A stretch of 64,000 nt of DNA, taken from positions 590,443 to 654,442 of the forward strand of contig MZZL01000394.1 in NCBI GenBank assembly GCA_002749535.1. The letters run 5' to 3'. Position numbers and translations under genes: made by a program. How positions within the stretch are numbered: position 1 is the stretch's first letter; every line of letters starts with the position of its first letter. Shown here piece after piece: positions 11,085 to 20,676 of this stretch. Under the pieces are notes generated by a model, which was given only the letters and a program-made list of their open reading frames with translations, made no database searches and had not been told where the DNA came from. Origin of the DNA: Apophysomyces variabilis. Lineage: Eukaryota; Mucoromycota; Mucoromycetes; Mucorales; Mucoraceae.

Positions 11085-12140
11085 GACAGTCAGATTGAAT
11101 TGCGCAATTTATTTATTGATGTCATTATTAGGAAAAGTGCGCAGGCAAATGGTGTTGAAGGCAATGTCACCGAATAGACTCTTTAATTCTTTTTGACAGC
11201 ATAGTGCTGAATAGTGCGCTCTAAAAGAGACAGAAGGGGAGGGGACAGGGCAGGGCAGGTGGAAGGGAGGGTGGGAACTTAGACAGGAAAAAAAATCGGC
11301 CAATAAAAGCTTTTTTTTCTGATGATTAAAAAAACTGATTTTTCTTACTTTGCCTACTTTTTTGCTCTTTCTTTTGCTTTTATTTCACCTTTTACTCTTT
11401 GTAGCCTTGTTTCGTTATGGTTGAATGGTCGTAAGTGTACATTACCTGTTATATTTTTACTGACATCTGATTACATAAAGCACAACTACTACAATCCAAT
11501 GCCTGTAGAAACTACCAGCATCACATACAATTCATATTTGCATCATGTATACCTTTTCCTAATGTTAAAGGTAGGCCGCTATTTTACTGCACTATTATTG
11601 TTATTCCTTTTCATTGCTTTAACCTTTGTCTCCTTCCTATGTAGCTAACCAAAACAACTTCTGACAATTGCATATCACTTATGTTTAAGCACTCATTCAG
11701 GTAAATCAACTAGTTCCATTACCGACTTTATACTTACCACCCAAGTTTAGCTTTGTTGATCTTTTTTTGTCGTTTATTTTATTGTAAGTGTTTCTTCATT
11801 CATAACAATAGCCTCTTAGTTTTTTCTCTTTTTTTTTTTTAGTTTCTGGGTCTAGTTATCTTTATCATTCTCATACTGGTAATAACGACGTTTATATTTT
11901 GAATCTTTTTCTTACTCACTGTATTAGGCCATACTCCTTGTTTACTGAAGACTTATTGTTCTGTTCATGCGCTTATCACATGGCTAAAGCACACGATCGT
12001 AGTTCTTTATCACTCTGGTATATTAAAGCAGGTGCGTGATTATAGGATATAGTATTTGTTACAGCTTCCTTTAACATTTGGTAAGTGCAGTAAAGTAGAA
12101 AGATACATTAGGTGTATGTTATTGTTTGTGTAAATGCAGG
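11085..12140. other. CACTA-2 3' region after the accessory gene, with poly(A) signal
   Basis: AT-rich, with pyrimidine-rich tracts. An AATAAA at 11302-11307 in the context GGCCAATAAAAGC is conserved in CACTA-1 (17649) and CACTA-4 (62787) and is the likely poly(A) signal. An open frame at 11322-11648 is hydrophobic and low-complexity, is not conserved in CACTA-1, and is not called as a gene. Confidence 0.55.
11302..11307 (+). terminator. Poly(A) signal of CACTA-2 accessory gene
   Basis: AATAAA, 218 bp after the stop codon, conserved in position and context (CCAATAAA) in the two sister copies that retain this region. Confidence 0.5.
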
Positions 12141-12330
12141 GGTCGTTTTATCCAATAAAAACCGTTACTTGTTATCACTACTTTTCACTACTTTCTCTAA
12201 TGTGAGTGATCACTACTTTAAGTGAAATTTCCCTACTTTCAGTGATCACTACTTTTCTCTCTTTTTCACTACTTGACAAAAATAGGGATCCCTACTTTTA
12301 GGGATTTTCCCTACTTTTAGTGAACCCTGT
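12141..12330. repeat. CACTA-2 right subterminal array with conserved inner box
   Basis: The palindromic-looking box TTTTATCCAATAAAA (12146-12160) is followed by units such as TCACTACTTTTCACTAC, CACTACTTTAAGTG and CCCTACTTTTAGGG, inverted relative to those of the left end. The array is much shorter than the left one. The same box, in matching orientation, marks the inner edge of the array in CACTA-3 (41629-41643) and, diverged, in CACTA-1 (about 18498-18511). Confidence 0.8.
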
Positions 12331-12340
12331 TACCATAGTG

Positions 12341-12847
12341 AACTCAATTAATTGAAAGCATCACTCTTTTCCTTTTTGATCTGAATTTGACATGCCTAAA
12401 AACTAAACTTGGCTCACTTCTGCTCTTACAGGTACCATATACTCTCAACATCAGTGGCTAGCTACTGGTAGTAACCCTTTGCAGAAGATAACTGATAAGC
12501 TGATGATTATAGTTGACTTTGGTATGCCGTGTGTACCAGTGCTGCATAAGATTCTCCAAAATGATAACGTCAACAAACTGTAGTTAAAGCAAATGTACTA
12601 ATTACTAGGACTTAAAACAATAATGGGCAGTTTTGTCAGAAGTAAGTTTTATGAAACAAAGATGTTCAAGCAATGTCTAATCTATAAATTTTATACAGTG
12701 AAGAAAAACAAAGAAGAGAAATGGAAATTTTTGGGGGTTAGGAAAAGGACAGCAAATGAAAAAAGTAAACAAGGAGAAACAAAACAAGAGACCCAAGAGG
12801 GGGGAAGAGAGCAAAAAATATAGGAATATAGAAGAAAAAAAAAGTGA
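12341..12847. other. CACTA-1 inner-left segment, second part
   Basis: Continues 5282-5359 after the CACTA-2 insertion; AAC at 12341-12343 is the right target duplication. It aligns with CACTA-2 5937-6433, including the plus-strand frame with VDFGMPCVPVLHKI. The region before the transposase stop is purine-rich (AAGAGACCCAAGAGGG). Confidence 0.65.
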
Positions 12848-15800
12848 CTACCCTAAAGAAGCAGGGTTTCCAAACTTGACCATCTGGTTCATCTTGCCAT
12901 AAGGCCAAACGACGTGGAAGCAGTTGTTCAAATCAAGGCTTTGCACCAGTCCAGCTGTGCTTGTCAATTCATCAACGTCAACCACCCTCAAAACCCTCCT
13001 GTCAGACGTGGTTCTGGAAAGTACCAGAAAGTGATTGCTTTGCTGATTCACGTTCTTATAGAAATGGACAACTGCAAGAATTTGTCTGTCTCTCTGATGC
13101 TAGTAGTATATATAGAACTGAGTCTTCCCAAGGAACATCTTGCGAATCTCACGGCCAGCGTTGCTAAGGCAATCAAGTTCAGACCTGTAAATTGCCCATC
13201 CAATAACATACAACTGAAACTTATGTTATCTTGGCGATTTCATACAATGCTAATGAATTGCATTGGCTAGAGTCGTGGCGGTTATTATGAAGCTTGCTAG
13301 AATAAATACAACTGTCCTTCCACACATGGCTTGATGCAAGGAACTGGGAATGCAGTTCTGAAATGATGCTGCGGGGAGTTGCTGCAGATGTGAATTTGCC
13401 TTGGCCAATCCAGAAAGCAGCGAGCAGATTGCAGAATGTATGCCCATTAACGCCAATGGCTCCTTGGAAGTTTTGCACATTGGTTTCTTTATGGTAAGGC
13501 TTCCAGATTTGAGGTTCGGTTGAACTTAGTCTTGCAGCAAGATATGAGAGCTCATTGTACACTATAGTTTCCTGCAGTTGTGGATAAACCCTCTCCAAGA
13601 AGTGGAAGGCAGCGATTCTCTTCATGATGTTGCTGGTGTTAGTTTCTAGTGCTGACATGGAATGGATCATTTTCTTATACAAACCATTAGTGCGTTCCAT
13701 ATACCTTGCAAAGATTGCATGGAGAGGACCAAGGTTGCGCATAGTGGAAGCGATGTGGCAAAGGTAATGCTGGGTAATAGTAAACACTGGAGGCTTGAGA
13801 GTGGCATTGTTGTTACTATATTTTTGAAGCAAGAAAGTTTGCCAGTTTGCAATATTCCTTACAATAGTAAAAGGTCAGTTTATGTTTTTATATCTTTTGT
13901 ATTACTTACCTCTCAATAACATTCAGGTCTGAATCAGTGTACGTCCACTGCAGACACAACTGGCAAGTGACAACAAGATCTATCACAGCTTTACAGGTCT
14001 TTTCTTCTTCTAAACCTTCCACTACCACTGTCGGCACAACGTACAACAAAAAGTTCAGCCAATCAACTGCCCTGTAATGGCCCATGTTTGTTGCAATGTT
14101 TTTCCAACGGCCTTGGAATGCAATAGGGATTGTTTGACAGAATTGTTCTATGGCCTCACCAATTGCACGGCATGTATTTCAATTCTTGAGAGTGAATGGA
14201 TACTGTGCAATGATGTTCCCATGCTTATCCAGTTTGTTGCAACTGAACTTCTCCTTGTCATTTATGAGCATGCTCCAAAGCAATCTTCCTAATCCATGTC
14301 CCAACAGATGCATCTCATCCAAACTAAAGAAATATGCACCTGTGAACGTGCTCAACGATGTAAATGGAACTGGTGCTTTGATACCTTGTTCCTGTTAAGC
14401 GTAAATAATAATTGAAAAAGTTTTTTAGTATATAACGTATGACTTGTGATAGGATCCATCTCATATACCATATCACCTTGAGCAAATTGTTCCCGTGGAT
14501 GTCTTTGGAAGGGTAGCGACAGATCAGGGATAAAGTACATACCGTTGGTTTTTTCTTCTCTGATGAGGCACTGTCAGCAACCATAGTAAGAGAAAAAGCT
14601 AGTATGGTTGCAGAGGCTGGCAACCACAAGGATGTCACCAGTGGCGAGAAGTAAATGGACTTTTGCAGCAATCTCACTATCATCAGGAGTTTTAACGACC
14701 AAGCCATTGCGTTCAAGGTCTTGCAGCTCATGAAAGAACAGCCAAAGAAAGGACCAGATATTCTTTGGGGCGCTTAGACCTGGCATGATGCCCAACTGAA
14801 GCATGTTGCGGTTCTCATAGCTGAAAAGGCAAGGCAACTTGATTAGTTTTATCATGCAAATTTGTTTAACGTTACCATTCAGAGGGGTCAAAGTTGAGAA
14901 CCACCAGATGCATTATTGTCAATGAGGTGTTGCTGCTATTAAAAGGTTGGAAACTGTCAACATACAAGGAGAGACTGATGTCGTAGCTTCCCCTCAATAG
15001 CTGCTTCTCATTATACAGTGATTCGTACACTTGGCTGTCAAAGAAGTCCATATATGTTCCATTGGCATGCTCATGCAAATGGCAGTAGGAAAGCAACTTA
15101 TGAGTTTCCTCATCGCCCAGCATGAGGGCAAGCTGCTCAGTAACTAGAAGCATGGTCATACTTTGCACTGGCTTCTTAATGACCTCGCCATTCAACTGAC
15201 GTTTATTCAACTCTGTATAACGCGCTTTGCTGCAGTGTGGACACTTTGTTATGTCATCATGGCTCATATATAGAACGCAACCTTCTGGACAAACGTCATA
15301 TATCTTTGGCTCAACGTGATAAGTGTCCTTTACCAATTGTTCAGACAAATGATAGCTCAGAAGTGGTGAATGCATCATGCTTCAATCTATGTCCATTGGT
15401 AAGAACATTTAAACAGAATTAGAAAAAGACATACATACCTGATTGCACAACGTTTAGGAATTCGTTGAAGATCTTTACAATATCATTGTATGCTTTATAT
15501 GAAACGTTGGATGAAACTGCTGTCTTGAACAGCTTTACACTAAAGCATTCTGTATAGGTCCATTGAGCAGTGCGTTTATACTCGATTATGCAGGGACGAT
15601 TCTTGACCAATTCTGTATAGAGTTCTATAGGATCAAAGTAATGGTCAACTATTGCATCTTTTAGTAAGATACCACTGCTGTCAGTCTACTTACAATTATC
15701 AGTTTCTATTGCTCTCTCTATTTCATCAAGAACTTTAGACAGAAAGTTGATGCAATTGCCTTCTTCAGTTTCTAATTCATTAGATGAAGTCTTATCATCT

Positions 15801-16096
15801 AAATGATCATCTGCCAGAGTGTCCAAGGCTTGAATCCATTTGATTAATGCGGTGTGATCATCGTCAATGTCTTCAGTGTAGCTGTCAACATCCTATATAG
15901 AAACCAAAGTAAGGTTAGTATATATTATGACTGATTGGCATATACTACTTACCATAGATTCATCGTTGACAGAAACAAGCCTGATCAGATCCTTTTCATG
16001 CTTTATAAAACATGCTTTCAGATGACGGTTGTATTTGTTTTTGTTGGTAAAGGTAATTTTGCAAGTGTTGCATGTAGTGATAGTTGGGAGGGTCAT
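12848..16096 (-). pseudogene. CACTA-1 Tnp2-like transposase with C2HC finger (broken)
   Basis: Same gene as in CACTA-2 but clearly diverged (EKPTVCTL, SLDEMHLLGHG, GNPASLG). Start ATG 16096-16094. The finger is CNTCKITF...HLKAC, C-x2-C-x12-H-x3-C. The segment 14872-15378 carries CPEGCVLYMSHDDITKCPHC and LYVDSFQPFNSS, in which the Gly after the first candidate catalytic Asp is replaced by Ser (DS instead of DG). Later exons hold GDILVVAS, DEMHLLGHGLGRL, ERTNGLYKKMIHSM and VWPYGKMNQMVKFG at the end. There are stops in several exons, including TGA at about 15380 where CACTA-2 has CGC, and one just before NTCRAIGEAIE at about 14178. The more diverged sequence shows it is an older subfamily than CACTA-2/CACTA-4. 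Confidence 0.8.
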
Positions 16097-16801
16097 GGTA
16101 GATAGGTACAGTAATCTCAAGAAAAAAAATAAAGGTAAGATACAAGAAATGATTAAAACAAAGAGAGTTTATATATATGCATTTATTGTAGGAAGATTTT
16201 TTTAAACAAGACATCAAATCTATATTAGATAAGATGATCATTCTTGAATAAGATATTAGATCTAGGTTGGATAAGGTGATCATTATATAATAGCATTATG
16301 GAATGATGGATTGATTGCACTATCTTTGGACATTAAAAGATCTATTTGCAGTGTATTGCCTATGCTGCGTGTGTAACAAAAAGCAATTACTGATTTTGAT
16401 ATCGCCATCATCTATCTCTGCTTGTGCCTTTGACAGATCACTTTTCTATATTTGGAACGTCATCAATGTAGTACGACCAATGGCATCTATAAACAACTGA
16501 CAAACGCAGTCTTTCATTATTGTTTGCTATCTTTTCTTGTTGATAATTATCTCTATCTCATTAGATTTCCACCATCAGCCATCATATCTTGCAATCATTT
16601 CAGCATTGTTCATTATGTTCAACTACGATCTTATTATAATCTCTTTGAATTGTATGATTATCAATTACTTTATCAATCAGAGTTTGTATTGGCCACAACG
16701 TTTCGCAGATGATAGGAAGGCTACATATATATATAGCGAACAGTTAAGTGATTGTACTATATCTATTTATCATATCTCTTTTTTTAAATTTTACAACTGA
16801 C
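16097..16801. promoter_or_regulatory. Divergent promoter region of CACTA-1
   Basis: About 705 bp between the two start codons, aligned with the CACTA-2 interval. It has a TATA-like TATATATAAAC on the minus strand near 16170, TACATATATATATAGC near 16722-16737 for the accessory gene, and diverged copies of the AGATCTATATTGGATAAG motif at about 16217-16281. Confidence 0.55.
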
Positions 16802-17467
16802 ATGTCTACTACTGCTTCAAACAACAAACGCTCAAGGGAAGATGTGGAATCCTACATTGTAACCATGCTGATGGAGAAGTTGCAAGAGGAACTCCCTGAC
16901 ATGATAGAGGCTGCTGTGGAAAGGACGTTCCAAAGACATGAAGAAAATAGTGCAATTATGGTGAACAGTCAGCAATTGCTAGGTGTACCTGACATTAGCC
17001 TGGACAGCTGGTCAATCCCACTTATTGTCTATGATATTCCTCCTTCATGGTATATAAAGAATAACTACTGCTACATTCCTGAAGAAATAGATGACATAGT
17101 AAAAGCATGGCTAGAAGGGAAGGACTGCAAGAAACAAGAGATGAAGGTTTCAGTTGTAAAGAGTCTGAGGTCCCTTATTTTTGTGCAGAACCCCATGCAA
17201 CTGGCGCACGTTCTGCAAGCAATATATGTACTGCTTGGAAAGAAGGCAACTGTCATCATAGAGCAATTGGAGATGGCGTGCAGCTTCTCTGCCCATGATA
17301 AGCTCTGGAGTTTGGTGCCTGCTGCCAAGCATGAGCAGGCTTTTATGACAATGGAGCAAGTTAGGCTTCAAATGGGTGTGCCTTTGAACCTCTGCGAGAA
17401 TAATTAGAGAGCTACTTTTCTCATTACTCGCAGATAAGAAAATGCTTACAATACTGCAAAGAAGTAA
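16802..17467 (+). pseudogene. CACTA-1 accessory protein of unknown family (3' stops)
   Basis: Homologue of the CACTA-2 accessory gene: start ATG 16802, final TAA 17465-17467, about 221 codons. It shares the N terminus NNKRSREDVE, the helix LPDMIEAAVERTFQR, the central KAWLEGKDCKKQ and VVKSLRSLIFVQNP, then LGKKATVIIEQLEMACSFS and QMGVPLNLCE. The first 201 codons are open. TAG at 17405-17407 stands where CACTA-2 has TGG, and TAA at 17435-17437 replaces another TGG, both explained by G-to-A changes. After them the frame still reads to the family's shared C terminus. Divergence from the CACTA-2 copy is considerable while the length and spacing of motifs are kept, so the protein was probably under selection before the copies died. 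Confidence 0.72.
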
Positions 17468-18484
17468 GACAGTTGATTTGAATTGTATGATTTGTTTATT
17501 AAAGTTATTGTTAGGAAAAAGTCTGGAGTGAATGTAACAGCAGCTGATATTCTAAAGCAGACTTTTCTGTCTTTGCTGCTATAGTACTATGCAGAGAGAG
17601 GGAGAAGACAGGGCAGGTGTCACATAGATTAGATAGAAACAAACAGCCAATAAATGCCTTTTATTTTCCAATGACAAATTTATGCCAGTCTTTTTTTAGT
17701 TGCATACTCTTTTTTTCACTTTGCTCACTTTTTCTGTTGCTTTACTTTTCTCTTGCCATTGAAACTCCATTTCCCTTATAGCAAAATGCCTGTAAGTATT
17801 CAGTTCTTTTATTCTGTCCACTAATATTCTATTATATAAAGGACAGCTACTGTAATGCCATGTCACCTAAAGGTTCCAGCCTGTCATTCCATTCTGCCTT
17901 TCCTTAAGGTCATATGTAAGATGCCATCTTTCTATACTATTCTTTCTCACTTGTATTATTACTTTAGCATTCACTTTCCTAGGGTTTAAATTGTTGGCTT
18001 TACTTTTAACATGATTATGTCATGTTTTTTACAAAGTAATCTGTTCAGGTAAATTAACTTTTCCTATTAGTCATCTCATATTTACAGGTAAATTTAGCTT
18101 TTCAATTACATTTTCTTGCTGTCTATTCTACTGTAAGTCTTCTCTTATTCTTAATAAATAGTTGCTTACCTATTTTTGCACTCCTTTTTATTTTAGTCTT
18201 TAACTTCATTGTTGTCTTTTTTACACTGGTAATAACTATGTCTGTATATCGGTATCACTTCTCTCACACTTATTAGGCTGTCCTGTTCCCTGATTTTAGA
18301 TTTATCGTTGTTTTTACATGCTCATCAATTGCTCAATGTCAATGTTCATATTTGTTTCACAGTTTAAGCATGTGGAAGCAACTGTGCGATCATATATATT
18401 TATTAGTTGTTAAACTATTCTTTTAGTGTTAGGTAAGTATGGTAATGTAGGGATACATTAGGTATATATTTATTGTTAGTACAA
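17468..18484. other. CACTA-1 3' region after the accessory gene
   Basis: AT-rich with long T-rich runs; AATAAA at 17649-17654 (CCAATAAATG) is the probable poly(A) signal. No gene is seen. Confidence 0.5.
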
Positions 18485-18738
18485 TTACTAGGGTCAGTTT
18501 ATTTAATAAAAGCTATTATTTGCAATCACTATTTTTTACTGTTTTTTCCTACTTTAAGTGATTACTACTTTTAATGATTTCTACTTTCAGTAGATTTTCC
18601 CTACCTGTATAAAAATAGGGATTACTACTTTCAGTGGATTTTTTCTACCTATACAAAAATAGGGATTACTACTTTCAGTAAATTTTTCCTACTTTTAGTA
18701 AATTTTCCCTACTTTCAGTAAACTTGATTACTGTAGTA
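18485..18738. repeat. CACTA-1 right subterminal array and terminus
   Basis: Units such as CTACTTTCAGTAAATTTTCC and GGGATTACTACTTTCAGTGG, preceded by a diverged TTTATTTAATAAAA box at about 18498. The element ends with GATTACTGTAGTA, a decayed form of the CACTA-2 terminus. Confidence 0.7.
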
Positions 18739-19020
18739 ATAAGTAGTGAGGTGTGCTTTTTTAACTTCATAGGCTAAATCAGGATTTAGTACCTTTATAA
18801 AGTGGCGCTTCTTTGTCATTTTGTTAATGATCTCCAAACATACAAATAATTCTTCTAGGCTTAATTGCAATTTACTGACAGTCTATTCACCTTGAACTAT
18901 TGTTTCTAATTCAGTTTACCAGGCTTCTTAAATATCTTCAGACACAAAAAATTCAGCAAATTCCTACTCAAAGTCTTTCTAGGTTTTGATAGTTGATTCA
19001 ACTGAATTCCACTATGAAAG
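18739..19020 (-). pseudogene. Retrotransposon gag-like remnant
   Basis: Read on the minus strand from about 19020 down, the frame gives FAEFFVSEDI, TELETIVQGE, SKLQLSLEELFVCLEIINK and KRHFIKVLNPDLAYEV with four stops between. The W..ELE..QGE..TV..L...L.EL pattern followed by RHFI..LNPDLAYEV resembles the gag matrix/capsid region of LTR elements. It is cut exactly at the CACTA-1 right end. The family is not determined. Confidence 0.45.
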
Positions 19021-19716
19021 TGTCATTCTTTTCATAATAATAAAGAAATTGTTATTGTTATCTAATTATTTATCCTAAATCCAATGTGTAAATAATTGAT
19101 TGACTATAACCAACTAATCAGATTCTCTTCAATTGTACTATAATAATAGTTAGGCCAGTCTACATAAGTTTATAGGTTTGCTGTAGCTGCTTTTATTTCA
19201 ATTTTATTTATTTTATCTATTTTTTCTTTTTGTTTGTTTTTTAAATATAATATATTAGCATATTGAGTAATTTATTTTGCTATGTAGCTTCTTTACCAAA
19301 AATGACATATAAAGTATTAGAGTTCTTATTGCTACTATCTGTAACTGCTAATAACTGCTTGCTATATACTACTATTATAATAATGATATTAGTTGCCTTA
19401 GCAATACTATTAATTTTATTAATAAAGCTATAGCGAGCTAAATAAATTACTTGATTTAATAGTGAAAATTTTTTTGAGATAAAAGAGATTGTTGTTTATT
19501 TACCACTAAGTTATTATCTAATATTATTATACAATGCTAGGTTCAGTTATCAAAAAAAAGAAATAAAAACTAGAGTTATACAGATCAATAATTAACTAAG
19601 TAATAAAATTTTAGTAAAACTTTGTGATCAGATATCTGGTCAACCACGCAAGCTAGGACATCAAGACCTTCACTATTCTATGTCTTTCTACTGCCTTTTT
19701 CCTTTTTAATGTTCTT
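19021..19716. other. AT-rich spacer without a recognised gene
   Basis: Very AT-rich sequence with no credible open frame, terminal repeat or RNA gene that I can support. Confidence 0.5.
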
Positions 19717-19768
19717 GCGTTCTGATAGTATAAGTGGTAGTTTCGCCTGCATCCACTAAAGACCGTGT
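19717..19768 (+). pseudogene. Truncated tRNA-like sequence, tRNA-Gly-like
   Basis: GCGTTCT (acceptor-like) is followed by ATAGTATAAGTGGTAGTTTC, which has a good box A and D-arm, then GCCTGC and AAAGACCG as in the anticodon arm and variable loop of eukaryotic tRNA-Gly. The anticodon stem no longer pairs and the T arm is missing because the Gypsy-1 LTR begins six bases later. It may be a decayed tRNA gene. Confidence 0.4.
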
Positions 19769-19774
19769 CAATAA

Positions 19775-20633
19775 TGTCACATGCGGTGCTTGGACAATCA
19801 CTTGTCAAGGCTGAAGGGGACGAAGAAAAAGAAATGTAAGTATGGGTAAAGTAAAATACAAATAGACGAACAGAAATACAGTCTGAAATATCAGTGTCAA
19901 TAGTAGACAATGGGGTCAATAAAAGAGGATAATCGAATGAAATAAAAGATAGCAAGGGAAGTAGGAAAGATAATAACCAAAAAAAAATTGATCAAGAATA
20001 AAGAGGAAAAGTCGAAATACAATCAAAATCAAGAAGCAATACACAATGACACATAAGAAAATATAGGCTGCCCTTCAACACTATCAAGTTCTTCACGCTG
20101 TCCAAGGCTAAGTCCCTTTTTATCTGATGATTCCCTCCCTGAAGGTCATTCGCCTTCGGGTCTTTTATTCTGTTCACTTCTGGAGAAGTAACTAAATGAT
20201 TGGACTGGTAAGTCAGATCGCCGACTTTACCAAACGCAGAAAAAAAAGAAGCTAACATAAAAACTAAAATAAAACAAAACTAAAAGGAAGGCTGAGAACA
20301 ATAGCCATGCAAGAAAAAAAGAAAAAGGTCAGAAGCAATCTCTGCAGCTATAATGAACTGCACGCAGAGAGCGGAGGCAAGATAATGCAGCTGTCAAAGG
20401 GCTGGGCAGCTCGTACCACCAAGATGCCTGCAATGATCAGGGACGTTGTGCGCAAGGTCTGCGAACCGATACCTCTGTTTCATTGGCTACCCACCTTCCG
20501 TATATGGTAATCGTCCAAGTTCCAAAAAGGAAGGTGGCCTTCAGAAGTGTTCTCAAGGCGAAAGAAATGCTTTTCAAAACGGCCGAAAAACTGTCTTGTG
20601 GTGAGGCTGGGAAATCCTCAACGCCACACGTCA
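19775..20633 (-). repeat. Gypsy-1 3' LTR
   Basis: 859 bp; on the plus strand TGTCACATGCGGTGC at one end and CCACACGTCA at the other (TG...CA in either reading). The partner LTR is at 26624-27483. Confidence 0.9.
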
Positions 20634-20676
20634 TGTCCTCCTTCCTAGGCCGAGCCACAGATAGTCAACTGAAGCT

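Larger units (their letters stand above)
5360..12340 (-). mobile_element. CACTA-2 element, 6981 bp, target duplication AAC
   Basis: Starts CACTATGGTAACAAG and ends CCCTGTTACCATAGTG, a near-perfect inverted repeat of 13-14 bp with the CACTA signature. AAC flanks both ends (5357-5359 and 12341-12343), the 3 bp duplication typical of the superfamily. The undisturbed target can be read from the element itself: 5325-5359 joined to 12344 onward matches its own internal segment at 5920-5945. Content in order: left repeat array, conserved inner-left segment, minus-strand transposase, divergent promoter region, plus-strand accessory gene, AT-rich 3' region and right repeat array. It is the best delimited full-length copy here, but both genes carry stops. 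Confidence 0.92.
3109..18738 (-). mobile_element. CACTA-1 element (EnSpm/CACTA-like), host of two nested insertions
   Basis: The left end reads CACTATAGTAACAGG and the right end, reverse-complemented, TACTACAGTAATCAAG, an imperfect terminal inverted repeat matching the better preserved ends of CACTA-2. Inside are subterminal repeat arrays, a minus-strand transposase (12848-16096) and a plus-strand accessory gene (16802-17467). The CACTG element at 3303-4626 and CACTA-2 at 5360-12340 are inserted in it; without them it would be about 7.3 kb. No matching 3 bp target duplication is seen (GGA left, ATA right) and the two flanks belong to different elements (MULE left, gag remnant right), so the element either lost its duplication or marks a rearrangement. 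Confidence 0.7.

Noticed and set aside
11322..11648. Open frame of 108 codons, partly shared with 62906-63133 in CACTA-4
   Set aside because: Hydrophobic low-complexity translation, located after the poly(A) signal, not conserved in CACTA-1; conservation in CACTA-4 only reflects recent common ancestry.
20307..20510. Open frame present in both Gypsy-1 LTRs (also 27157-27360)
   Set aside because: It lies on the strand opposite to the element, inside the LTRs, and has no recognisable domain; identity between copies follows from LTR identity.
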